DNA of 64,000 bases, taken from positions 13,031,001-13,095,000 of the forward strand of contig NC_092621.1 of the NCBI RefSeq assembly GCF_047663525.1, given 5' to 3'. Under the pieces are notes generated by a model, which was given only the letters and a program-made list of their open reading frames with translations, searched no databases and had not been told where the DNA came from. Each line of letters opens with the position of its first letter. Within the stretch, counting starts at the first letter, position 1. Source of the DNA: Anas platyrhynchos. Lineage: Eukaryota; Chordata; Aves; Anseriformes; Anatidae. Below, one piece after another: positions 47,475 to 59,675 of the stretch. Position numbers and translations under genes: made by a program.

Positions 47475-49484
47475 TAGATCTTCAGAGTTGAACTGTGCTC
47501 TAAGTGACTACAGAGCAAATTGTCACTTTGGAGACTGGTAGTGTGAACCTTTCCAGTTTCCTCAAATTATCATTTCAAATTGATTTCCAGCAAGCATTTT
47601 TTCTTGTATGATATGTAATGGAATTTAATATTAGAAACTCTTTTGTCCATTATGTATTAATAAGCAGTGAGGTCTTTTTTAGTAAATTTACTTCTCAGGA
47701 GGTAGAAAAACATAATGGAAATTTTATGGCAGCGATTTCTTACAGCTTTCCAAGAGTGCCTGTCTCACATAATATCTTTTGTGAAGTAGCACTTGTAGAG
47801 GTTTTACATGCTTTGTGAAAGCTAGAGACCAAAATTGCCTTCTGAAGTGAGAGAACTTGGAATCATCTCAGGGAATAAGGCAAGTCCCAGTCCTTTTTCC
47901 ACGTAGTTTCAGAATCTACAATAAAGAGTGATTCTGAAGGACTTTCATTCTTCAAAGAAGTACTGAGGTCTGATAAAGGCATTTCTAGGAACCAGTATCT
48001 TGAGAAGTTGTTGTCGTGCTTTTGTGTGTGTATGCGTTTTGTTTGTTTGTTCAAATACTAGGATGCACATTTCAGCATCACTCAAGCTTTGAATTGTGTA
48101 CGGTCAGGCTTTGTGTGACAAGAATAGTTTCCCTTGAGGAGAAGGAGTTTGCTTGCACAGTCTTCCTGGAGGACGGGACTGAATTGAGGGGACTCAGGTG
48201 TTCATTACAAACTGCCGTATACATTTCTACAACTGTTGCAAGGGTTGTAACCAGTGCTTTAAATCAAATAGAGAAGTTTCAGATGTGTCACCTGCAGTAA
48301 AAGTTACTTTGGAAGAATTGACCAAATGACCAAGTTATTGTGCTTCCTTTAAGCTGGGGAAGCAAACTTATTGCTCTGGAATCCATATGGTGTCTGTTAG
48401 TAATGGTTACTTCAGCAGGTCAAAGGCATAGTACTTCTTTATCTGAGAGAAGGGTTACTGGGAAAAGGGGAGATCTTAGGAACAGGTAGATTTGTGTCTG
48501 TATCCAGCAGTGTACCCTACTGGAATTGGTCTGATCTTACTGGAACACTTCATTTATCTTACTATTCATTACAAAGTTTGGAGCATTTTGGTTAAGTTTT
48601 TGCCCTATTTATTACAATTTCACAATTGCAAACTGCATTGTGTATTCTTCATAAGAAGAGGAATAGGGTGAAATTAAAACGGATAAAGCAGATGAAGCTA
48701 ATCAAAGCTAACGTTATGTAATGGGAATGTCATGTTATGCTGAAGTTAAAGCCTCAGTTTGTGGCTCATTGTGTTCTAGTTACGGTAGTTTATCATCAGT
48801 AAAACTATGCAAGTGTATTAAATGAGAGTTCAACAAAGTACAAGTTTTATATTTAAACTTTTGGGATAGTTTAAATGCAGACAGACATAGTATAGTGCAC
48901 AACTGTTTTACAGCTTTATTTTCCCCTGCAATTAGAAAGGGTATAGCTTTGCTAGTTGATAAAGTATTCTTTGGGGCTGAACATGCATCTTTTTTGCCTG
49001 GCTAAATAACTGTAGTGGTTGTACTAAACTATAGGTACAGTATGGCTGAAGTAGAAAAGTTTGATCTGTGAGTCCAGTGTTTCCAGTTCATTTGCTTTAT
49101 CTGATTGCAGAGAGCTTTTTTATTGAAAGGTCTTCATATTTGACAAAGCAGGAATAAAAAGCCTATGGCTCAGATTGAGTGCTAGCAGTTATAGTTAAAT
49201 CTGGAAGCGGAATCTTTCCCAGTTCCATGAATCTGTGAATAGAATAGTGATAGCTGTGTTGCTTCTACTGGTTGTGTAGGAAGAAATACATGTTTCATTA
49301 TGGATACCTCTAACTTTGTTTTCAAAGACCACTGAGTTGGAGACATTGTTACCCATTTCTTTTTGCAAGATGTGCGTATAAAGGCTCTGATGTATTTTGT
49401 GATTTTTTTTTTATTGTTTTTTCGCCTTATTTCTGTGGGGCTTTTTTGTTTGTTTTTGTTATGGTTCTTACTAACAGTAAAAGA

Positions 49485-49509
49485 TTTTTTTTTTTTTTAA
49501 AAAAAAAAA
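49485..49509. repeat. T14A11 palindromic block
   Basis: Fourteen T followed directly by eleven A, a perfect 22-bp inverted repeat with no spacer. Confidence 0.92.
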
Positions 49510-49767
49510 GAGAGCATGTGTTGTACATGTCGATTCTCTTTATGAAACTAACTTTGGTTTCTCCTTCAACCTAAGTAACACATTAACAGGATTAAAAGCC
49601 AAAGTAAAAGCTGCAACATGGAATAGTTTTGGAAGATTGGTAAACTTAAGCATAGGGTTAATTCTTAGCAAAATATAGTGCAATTTGTGGTTTACTGATG
49701 CTCATTTACCTTATGATGATTTTTTTTTTTTTTCCCAGTCTCTTGTTTACTTTTGGTTTTCCTGCTT

Positions 49768-49832
49768 GAGCAAGGGTTTGGACAAGATGACCTCTCAACA
49801 TCCCTTCCAATCTCAAAAATTCTGATTCTACA
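49768..49832 (+). mobile_element. CR1 LINE, extreme 3' end
   Basis: 'ttggacaagatgacctctca', 'acatcccttccaatctcaaa' and 'attctgattctac' match the last 60 bases of a sense-oriented CR1, including the octamer-like tail. Nothing upstream is recognisable. Confidence 0.85.
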
Positions 49833-51052
49833 ATTTATGGAGAAAAATAGTAATATATGCAAAGTTGTGGATTCAGGAAGAGCCCTTTCTTCCTTCCCCC
49901 TCTTCCAAGGGCTTGTGGGGGCGGAGGGGAGAGAGAAGAACAAGTATATGCAGTGTCATCGGTGCATGCTCTCCTATATTTGTTGCAATTGTCTTTGTAC
50001 CTAATTGGCACTAAAAAGGATTGTTTCATGTAGGGGAGAGTAGTTACAGTAGTAGCTTGATGCTAAAGTTTAGCCCTGTCAAATTTAAGTGACTCATTTT
50101 CTGATGTTCACTGTGTTGCATATTGAAAAGGGGAGCTCTGCAGAAATAGCTGCTTGGCTGCAGACCACATTTTATGGAGGAACTGAATTAATACATAAAT
50201 CTTATACACAAGGAAAACAAAAGTAGAGGCAGGAGGGGGGCAGGTCAGGAAACAGTAAGATTGCCTTTTGTTTTCCTTCACTCACCTAAAAGCTATCTTT
50301 GGAAAAGTTTGGAGAAGTGCAACAGTTTGCCTTCTGGCTTGTCTCTGTGCTGTCCTGAGTCAGCAGAAGCCTCATTCTGTATGAGCACAGGCATGCCAGC
50401 TGTAGTTATTGATTTTACATGTTTAAACTTATTCTTCCGTCTTCTTCCCCAGTCTGTATATGTGCAGATTGCATGTACACATGCACACCTGTCTGAGAGG
50501 CTAAGTTGTTCCTTTGCATCTCTGTGACGTCCTTGGGAATTGTGAAGGATGGCTGGAGGAACATAGACCTAAAGGAGCAGAACAAAACCGGACTAGAATA
50601 AAAAGACATCAACTTAAATCTTGGATGTGGAGGACAAAGGGCAGAGAAGGATAACTTGTTTGGTTAGCGGTCACAGTAAGTTTCATAGGCTGTTCTGTAA
50701 GCAACTTGGCCTTCTGCTTTCTGGAGTTGCTGAGGAGGTAGTGTCCTAGTGGCTATTACATAAGTGTTGTGTTCTGTGTATTTTCAGAATAGTCTGAAAA
50801 TGAAGTAATAAAGCAAATGCCATTGTTACTGAAAACAGACAAAAGCTTCAGCTGATGCAAATGTTTCTAATGAGGCACATGAAAGCAGATAATGCACTCA
50901 TTTCAGAAGTTTTCTTAAACAGTCAGGCCAAGCATACTATTTTATATCAATATATACTCTTAGTGCAGCTCCTCAGAGGGAAGGATTCTGAATTATTTTT
51001 TGTGTTATGGATTATAGTTGTGCTTTGCTCTTTTAAGTGAAATATATGTGTC

Positions 51053-51081
51053 CGTGTGTGTGTATGTGTGTATATATATAT
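51053..51081. repeat. (TG)n-(TA)n microsatellite
   Basis: Imperfect GTGTGT units followed by TATATATATA. Confidence 0.88.
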
Positions 51082-51561
51082 CTGCTATTGATTACCTACA
51101 GTCTAATCTCTTTATATGACTTAGAGTGTTTCACATGGTCTCCAGTGATTTGCCTTGGTTTTGACATTGTTTTCCCTCAAGATAAGCAATGGTTCAATCT
51201 TTAAATGTCACAGTGCTTCTGTTTTTTTCTGTTTGTTCTACCCACTTTTATTCTGTTCAAGTTTATACCAGAAGTGATGATAGAAATACACAATGTGAAA
51301 CTAATTTTTTTCCTTATTCCATGGAAAAACTAAATTGAAACTATATTACAGACACACTATTTGAAGATGTGCCTAACTGTGTCCAAATAATTAGAAATAG
51401 TGATTGCTCAAGCCTTGTCTACATAAAGACTCTTAAGGCTTTTAATGTAAACAGGAGGAATTTATTTAAAGTGGATTAGTTGAACTACATTAAACATTGA
51501 ATTGATATTTCTCATTCAGAATTAGTAGCTCAAATTCAGGTGTTTATATTTTACTGCTAGA

Positions 51562-51591
51562 TTTCATTGAATTTCATTTCATTGAATTTCA
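51562..51591. repeat. Perfect 15-bp tandem duplication
   Basis: TTTCATTGAATTTCA occurs twice head to tail; a third partial copy (TTCATTGAAT) follows near 51609. Confidence 0.9.
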
Positions 51592-54500
51592 ATTTTTTAC
51601 TATTAAACTTCATTGAATGTTTAAGTTTGAAGAAAAAATCCAGACTGATTTGAGATAGTTAAATCTGTTTTTTAAACAAATAAATAAATCAGATTAGTGT
51701 TTTCAGGAATCCCTAAGGATAAGGAGATTTTCTTCAAAGTAGTGTTCCTTATTGTAGTTGCTTTTACACAAGCTGTGTTGTAGTAGTCCTATCCAGACAA
51801 ATATTTAGCTGTTGTTTTGCTACAAATTATTAGTTCTGCAAGTATGCTCTGTTGGCAGCTAATTCTGTGTTCCTTTGTGTTGCTGCTGTGCTTGATAAAC
51901 TTGTGGAACTATTCCTGCAGTACTCAGTGGAGATGAGCTGAGAACACTTAACATGCTGAGGTCAAACAGTGAAAGCTCCCAAGCCTTTTTGTGCATGGTC
52001 ATCATAATTTTCATATTCCACCTGATTGTTATTGATTGAATATTTGTTTATGTTATGACACTGGTATTTTTGAAAAAAATTGGAAGATGGGGAGCTTAAG
52101 TTTAACTGAAGCAATCATAGCCTGTGAGCAGCTTAGCAAACTGATGCTGCAGTTGCCAGGCAGCTTTGCTTTAGATTTGTGATATTTGCAGCTTATCAAC
52201 ACTAGGATATGGAAGATGGCCAGTAAGGTGAAAGAGACACGGCTTCAAACAAATGCTTTTCTCATAACTGCATCCTTCCTGTCAGCGTGCTTTGTGAGCT
52301 TAAGAAATTTCTCTCATGTTTGTACTGGAGGCATAGGAAAACCAGCAATAGCAGCAAAAGTTCAGGGTGACACAGGACACTTTCCTGGGCAACCATCTGA
52401 ATCCTTCCCCAGACCTAGCACACCCCAGTATAATAATATTCCTAGCTATTGAGAGAGAAGGGATTGTTACCATCTAGCCCCAGTTGCGCCTGGTGAGCTG
52501 GTAATCATTTGAGCTAATTTTAACAGTAACTCCAACACAGTACCTCTAGAGGTCGTGTGCTGCATGCCTTGGGGCTTATTAATAACTTTGAATATGCATG
52601 CTTTCCCAACCACAGACTGTTTGTTTCCCATGATATCCCTTTGAGTTTATTGTGCTCCAAAAGTTTAGATAACTATAGTGTTCATATGAAGTCTTCACAG
52701 CTGGGAAAAAGGGATATCTTGGCTGAGTAGGGATGCTGCTTTACATGTTTGTTGACATTCTCTTTATTTATAATGTTGTCAGGAATGTCTACCTGATGGA
52801 TTCTGTTTCAAAAAGGAAAGCAAAACGAAACAAAACATAAAAGTCAGGGACTCCTGACATTAATCAGACTTTTCTAGTCACAGAATCGTGGAGCTCTACA
52901 TTTTAGGATTGCAAAATTAGTGTGCACAAAAAAAGTGTATTAAATAGTCAGTTTTAGAATATGAACACTAACTAAAATCAGTTACTGAGATGAAAATTTT
53001 TATATTTGAAGTCTTCCACTATTATTTACTGTTAAGTAATAAATTTATTTTATTTATTGTTTATTTATTAAACACTAATACTGCATTTATTTCTTTTAAT
53101 GTTACTCTTGCTCTCGTGTTTAATCTTTCTAAGCAGTGTGGTTTTGCAAAATGTTAGTAATTTTAATTGAAATGCTAAATTCCATGAATTATTTTGTAAT
53201 CTTTTCTAGTGTTAGAAACCATATATTTCTTAGATTCTTTTATCTGTCTATTACATGAGCAGTACTCCTCTTGTAAAACAAACCAGAGCAAATTTTGTGT
53301 AGGGAATACTATATAACTACAAAAATAACAGTATTACCAATAATTTTGCAAATGCATTCAATAGGAAAGTACAAACAAAACTTTTTATGTGGTTCTGCGC
53401 ATAGCTAGCAAAAACACTGAATTATTTAATAATTTTTTGCCAAAAGATCAAGCCTTTCTGTCCCTCACTCTAATAATTTTAGAAAGCCTGAGCCCATTTC
53501 TTCCCAGTATTGTTTAATAAAAGTTTATGAATCACTGAGAGAATTCAAAGACAGAAATGCAAGATTAAAAGCTTGAAAAAAATCCAGAATTAAATGTTTT
53601 TGGTCACTTGGCTTTCAGCCATCCGTGGTTAAAGATCTAGTTTAACTAAAGAAAGAAAAGTCTGTAAAACAAATAATTTTAAGTGCACAGCTGTTTTTGG
53701 AAAAGGGCAGCATTACTACCAGCTACGAAATGAGACATTCAAGAAAAGATTGGAAAAAACAATTTAGTAATAGCTTTCTTATACCTCTGTCACAACTATT
53801 TCAGTAACAAAGATGTGTGCTGGATCCTACAGTGCTCCCTGTCTTTGATAGCAGTGACCCGCCAAATGAACCCTTTTAATTGCCTCTTAGCTGTATCTAA
53901 TATGAGAGTTTACTTGTGTGTCTAAGGAAGTGCTGTGCTCACTGAATCAAGCACAACTAGAGATGTACTTTGTTAGTTGCAATGAAAATTTTATGTGGAA
54001 TATGTAGCATAGATGAGAAATAAGGTATATGAACTACCTAAGTTTTGCAGGTTTCCCTTTGTGAAGTTCTGACTGCTTCTTCCAAGCGAAGTTATTTTTT
54101 TATGTGTTAATCCTATGTTTGCTTCTGAAGGACAAAAATAATTCAGTAGTGCTCAGTAGGGTCTGAATCTTTCACCTGAAGGGAGAGGCTCATAAAGAGG
54201 ATACTTATGGTTTCTGTTTAAAAAGATGTAAAAGCAGCACTAATAACCTGAATAACTCCCCTGAATATCCCCTGAATAACTCTCCCAGACAGAAGTTTTA
54301 GCTGCTTTATTTTGCAGAGCTGGTGAACGTAGCTGACCTGCTGAGCTATTTCATGTCTAATAGCTCTTACAAGTTAAAAAATATTTTTATATTTTACATT
54401 TTTTCACGCACAATACAATTTAACTTTTCAAAGTGTATCACTTACTTGGTTTAGGTGTGGATTATCAGTGACTCAATGTTGTATGACTTCTCTCATGAAG

Positions 54501-55021
54501 AGGGGTTCTTCCTCTTTGGCCGCAATAAGCTACACTTGTTGATCATCACAACACTTCATAAATACAGTTTGGTTTTCTGTGATTTTTTGAGACATGTTGT
54601 GTTGCCTGAATGAATAGGCTTTTAAATAGTACTTAAATATTGGTGTATGAGGCTCCTTTTAAAAAATTCCTAGCTTAAGGCACTGAATTAAATATTTAAG
54701 ATGTTATTTTTAAGTGGAGAACACTGTTTATAAGTACTTTTGAAATGTTATATATATTAAAATTAATAAATGGGAGAAGTTTCATGTGTTTAGTAGAAGG
54801 AAATGGCTTTAACAGAATAGGATCTTAATGCTGTTAGGGACCTTGTCCTCCTTTTCAGGAAACGCTTTGAGTGAATATTCACCCTTTGTATTTGCAATGA
54901 AGCAAGAAAAGTCAGTATTTCCTGCTAGACATTCACGTAGTGTAGATTGGGGAAGCTGCGCTACCCGTAGGTATCTGCTCTCTGCACGTGGCTTCATCTG
55001 GGTTTTGGTGATGGGTTGTGG

Positions 55022-55082
55022 TTTTTATATTTATTATTATTGTTGTTATTAAATTTACTGAATTTATTTATTTATTATTAAT
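55022..55082. repeat. (ATT)n/(TTTA)n AT-rich tract
   Basis: ATT, GTT and TTTA units just before the GC-richer patch at 55085. Confidence 0.85.
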
Positions 55083-55708
55083 ATGGTTTGGTCTGATTGT
55101 GTTAACTCCCCTCCCTTGCGAGGTAGTGCCATTATGGGGTGTACAGCACAATTACATCTGATGGTAGTTTACCCTGGCAGGATCAGTGCTTGTGATCTGC
55201 ACCAAGGTTCTTTCCTTGAACCCACGGACCTCTCGTGCTCTGGGTGCTTCCACCACCTTTACTGCGTGCCCTTGCCACGAGCAGCTCGTGGACAGCAGCA
55301 CAGGCATATGTGTCCTTGTTACTTGTTACAGCAGCGGCGAGCAGGGTATGGTGGAAGTAGCTGCACAGGGAGAAGCTGGTTGCTGTATTTTTATTTTTAT
55401 TTTTTTTTTTCTAAAGGCAGCTCTATATCCAGAAGCAACTTACAGCTGGCCCAGGGCAGTACTTTTCACTAAGGCTTCTTTCTTTACAGTAGTTACGTAT
55501 AGTGATTTGAACAGCTACTATTGGAATGGCTTTCAGAAAACACATTACATTTAAACTGGTTTAGGAATTTTATTCAATAATTTTTATCTCAAACTTCTTA
55601 ACCTTTCACTTACTTTGTCAGCATCACTCAGAGCCACTTGCTGATGAGCCAAACACACAGATTTCATTAACACACTGAACTTTGTCTGGATTTGGTTTTT
55701 GTATCTAC

Positions 55709-55731
55709 TTTTTTTTTTTTTTTTTTTTTTT
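55709..55731. repeat. Poly(T) run, 23 bp
   Basis: Pure T run. Confidence 0.93.
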
Positions 55732-56315
55732 GAAACTACCCTGTATATAATGTGAATTTCCTGCGCTGGTGTGCTTTCAGAGGCTTTTATTGTTAATGAT
55801 GAGTTTTCTGGCTTTCTGATCACCCTTTATCCCTACCGCTCCCAATCCCCCTCACAGCCGCATGCTCCCAGCCCTAATCTGGTAATTGAAGTTAGGTTCG
55901 TATCAGGTGGCTTTATAGTTCCTTGAGTTACTATTTTAACCTTAAGAGAGCTCCATCAGTGATCAATAACTAATCAGTTCTGACGCTGACTTTACAAGGA
56001 TTGAGTTAGTGGTAAGAACGTTTTTGTGAATAATATCGTGAATGAATGTGTTAGCTTTTTTCATGTAACCTAAGTGTTAGACAGTGTTTTAGTAACCGTA
56101 TCTCCTTCCTTAATATATGTTAAAGCGTTTAGATCTGGAAACTTTTAACAGAATTACTATTGTTGTATTAAACTGTAGCTCTGATTTTGAAACCAGAAGT
56201 CTGCCCTCTTGTGGGTTATGTGTGTATTATTTACTCTGCTTAGGATCTTGAATGAGAACTAGAGGGTATTCATTCATTCATGCTCTCTTTCTGTCTGTCC
56301 CCGCATTGCTGAATT

Positions 56316-56350
56316 CATTTATTTATGTATTTATGTATTTATTTATTTTT
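56316..56350. repeat. (ATTT)n with ATGT variants
   Basis: Tetranucleotide repeat of ATTT/ATGT units. Confidence 0.9.
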
Positions 56351-57214
56351 CTATAGGGATTAGCTTGTAGACTGATAACTGGGAGAGATTCATCTATATG
56401 TAGTACTAAGAAAAGTAGTTTATTGCAAGGTAATGAAGTTTAAAACAAAATATGAGGCAAAGATTATTAAATCTATAGTAGCACATTTGCTGATTTAAAA
56501 GAAAAGAAAAACTCTACTGCTTCACTGAAATTATAAAACAACTAATATATAAGCTGTTCTTGTTTACTTTTGAATGTGCAGCTGCAGAAATCAGCTTTAA
56601 TCATGGTGCTGTGGTTATATCAATACGATACTGCCCCACATATAAGAAATGAAAACCACTAACTGCATTTTTAGTTAGAATGAAAATATTTGAAAGACTT
56701 ACTGTGTTTCATTTAGTTTCAGTTACTGTATTTAAACTGTTCTATTTAATAGAATGTTTTTTAAAAGGAAAAATAGAGTCCTACTCTACTATAGCTATTC
56801 TTAAATTTAATTTTAATTCACCTAATTTTGCCTCTAATCTCAGAAATGTATTAGGTCAGTCATATATACTTTTTTTTTTTTTTAATATAAAGATATAATA
56901 AGGAATACTCTGGAGTATGAAGAATGAAATATTTAAAGAAACATACTAAATTTCTGAATGCCGAGTTTGGTTATGGAGCTTTCTGCTGAGCCTGTGTGTT
57001 ACTGTATATAGGCAGACTTTCCCCTTTATTTTGTTTTCTACCACTCTCATGCGTGAATATAGCTATGCCATGTAAAAAATGGTATTGTTGTTAAGGAGAT
57101 GAGAACATGTTTCAACCAAGGGGAGCAATTCAAAAATGCAGGACTTGAATTTTGTGTGATAACCAGCGGTCAGAATCCTACAGTTTTGTTTGAGAGTCAG
57201 ATGCTGCAATATGT

Positions 57215-57255
57215 AAAAAAAAAAATAAATAAATAAAATAAAAAATAAAAAAAAA
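57215..57255. repeat. (A)n-(AAAT)n tract
   Basis: A11 followed by TAAA units and more A runs. Confidence 0.9.
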
Positions 57256-58235
57256 GGGAGGGGGCGGGAAAGAAACATACAGAAGTAGCACTTTAATTGT
57301 GTAGTTTAAAAAAATATATTATCCATAGCATTAACTTTCAATTTTACTTGCTGTCGTGCTTTGGCTTCTTGTTTTTATTGTGTATTATGATGATATATTT
57401 TCATATATTATTCTTAATATAGGCTGCCCTTTCAACGTTTTCTTTCACTAAGGAGTTCTTTGTGTAACTTTCTTTGTGCTCTGTAGTTTCTTCCTCCCTG
57501 GAAGGTCTTTTACAGTATCCATTGCTTTACAGAGAATAAGAGTCTAGATAAGTGTATACTGAATATGCAATACCTGTTTTGCATACATGTAAATTGGACA
57601 TGTACTTCTCTGTTTCAACTGCTACGCTCTGATTCAGTGTTTAAGTTTTCTCATGCAGTTCTTTAATTTCCTTAATTGAACCGATACTAATTATGTTCCG
57701 TTTTTTCACGTCTAGAGGAAGAACTTCTGTACCACCTGTAAAAACTACTGTACAAAGATGATAGTGTATAATATTATATAAATATTGATAAATTTTGATT
57801 CTGCTTGACTGATTGTAAGGTGCTATAATATACTTCTTTTAACTCTTGTTATAGTTCAGGAATTAAAAAAAAATATAAAGTTGTTCATCAGTCAAGCTGT
57901 TAATTGTTGCATGCGGTTACGCTGGTTTGTATGAAAGAACCTGTTTTGTCTTGAGCTGTCAGTTCTTTCTTCCGTAGCTGCTTGATATTTGAATTCCTTA
58001 AACGAGTGATTTTATTAATGTTCTTGGTGACAGCAAATTCTAATATTAAGTTTCACCGGACCTCAGCCTCTAGCTCTGGAATTGAATTCCACCTTTTTGC
58101 TAGTTGTATAACAGATGCAATTTTGCTCTGAACACAACAGATGTAGTATTTGGACCCAAATATACCCATGTGGTTTCTTTGTATTGTGTTTGTTGTATAA
58201 ACTAATCTCATTGCTTAATCCCATCAATCTCTCTC

Positions 58236-58256
58236 TTTTTTTTTTTTTTTTTTTTT
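58236..58256. repeat. Poly(T) run
   Basis: About 21 T preceded by CTCTC. Confidence 0.92.
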
Positions 58257-58329
58257 GTCTATTCTCATCTGTTTACTCACATCATCACACTTACAATAGC
58301 GTAGTCCTATAAGAGTCTTCTTGAATCAC

Positions 58330-58725
58330 CATGCTGAGTTCCCTGCTGGTGCAGGCAACCACATCCTGTCCCTTCTGTAACATCTGCACGATCCATCTTT
58401 AAAGCAATGGTATTACTTGTCTATACTGCTAGGAGGAGGCTGTTCCAGAAAGTGGCTGCTCTCATGGTGAGAAGCTCTGTTCTGATTTCCCCATTGCTTG
58501 TATTCATTCCTCCACGTATTGTTGTGTTAGCATTGGCCTTTAGCATTCCTCCTTTTCACCCTCATTTGACTGCCATATAGAAAGCAACCGCGTTCCCTCT
58601 TGACCTTTGTTTTGTTAGCTAAACAAACTAATCCCTTCTACGTTCCTCTTACAAAGAAAGTTTGCCCTTCTCCTGACCATCTGAGCTTGCTGCGGTCCCA
58701 GGTCTGGACCTTGCCAGCTTGGATT
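58330..58725 (-). mobile_element. Ancient CR1-like remnant
   Basis: Phrases in the right order for a reversed CR1 3' ORF2 survive: 'aggctgttccagaaagtggc', 'ctcatggtgagaagctctgt', 'gttccctcttgacctttg', 'taaacaaactaatccctt' and 'gcggtcccaggtctggacc'. They resemble the segments encoding the C-terminal FFTxRVVxHW and [11 protein letters not shown] regions, heavily mutated. No reading frame is left. The assignment rests on spacing and short phrases only. Confidence 0.5.
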
Positions 58726-59142
58726 TTTTATTGTGTAGCTGCAGAGAAGGCTTCCAATCTAACTATCTGGTTTGGGGGGAATTTTCCCTTTTCCCTATTG
58801 AATACCTATATAATTTAATTATTGTGGCAGTAATACCGGGAAAGAACTTGCATCAATAGTGACTGCCTCCAATGTTTACACCTTCCCCAGGCTATCAGGA
58901 AGTGAAAGTGATAAGGCTTTTTTTTTTTTTTTCCTTGCTGCAGCATTGCACACAGAGTTTCTAATAATACTGCCTACTGTTACGGCTGTAGTCAGTGTTG
59001 ATATGTTTTCAGTCAGGAGAAGCAGATTATCAGACATGACCTTTCTATTGTACATATAATTTAATTCAGAAGTGTTAACAGCTCTTGTGGGTTTGGTGTT
59101 GCCGACTCATCATGGAAAAAGTTAGGTTGTAAGTTTGTAGGG

Positions 59143-59164
59143 GTTTTGTTTGTTTGTTTGTTTT
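59143..59164. repeat. (GTTT)n microsatellite
   Basis: Four to five GTTT units. Confidence 0.88.
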
Positions 59165-59654
59165 AAAGAATTGTTTATTTATGGAAGTAGGAAACCACTG
59201 AAATTCTGCGTATCTTGATGTTAGTTTGAGGTAAAGAACCTCGACTAGTATTTGAAGCTGCTCGGGGTGTATGAAAGCTGTTTTCTCCTGGTTCAAAACA
59301 AAACCCCGAAAACCCAAACCACAAAGTCTATCTGTCTGCAGCAGTTTCCTTAGCTAGATTTTGCACCTGTAATGTACTATATTTTTAATAAACAAATGTA
59401 TTTTAGTGGTAAAGTATGAGACTGCAGCAGGTGTAGCAAAGGAAGTCAGCTCACTGTCAGTTCTGTTTAACCTCAGTGTCGGTATGTTTTTCAAAGAATT
59501 CAGGTTGCATGCAGATAGGGAAACTGAAAAGTTAACTTTGGTAATTCACGAAAACTTTCAATAGAAGACTTAAAATCTGCAGTTTCCTTACTTTGCTTGG
59601 AATCTGTATGTATTTATTAGCAGGGGTGTCCTGTATATTGGTATTGGTGTTGGA

Positions 59655-59675
59655 ATAAGAAAGAAAGAAAGAAGA
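59655..59675. repeat. (GAAA)n microsatellite
   Basis: About four GAAA units. Confidence 0.88.

Larger units (their letters stand above)
46343..49767. other. Intron 1, unique segment
   Basis: AT-rich sequence with an A-rich tract (47445-47474) and a T14A11 block (49485-49509). No gene recognised. Confidence 0.55.
49833..58329. other. Intron 1, unique segment
   Basis: AT-rich sequence with scattered microsatellites. A patch at about 55085-55395 is clearly richer in GC and CpG than its surroundings and is not assigned to any repeat I know. No exon recognised. Confidence 0.55.

Noticed and set aside
51053-51081. Z-DNA-forming TG/TA tract as a regulatory element
   Set aside because: Too short and imperfect to claim more than a microsatellite.
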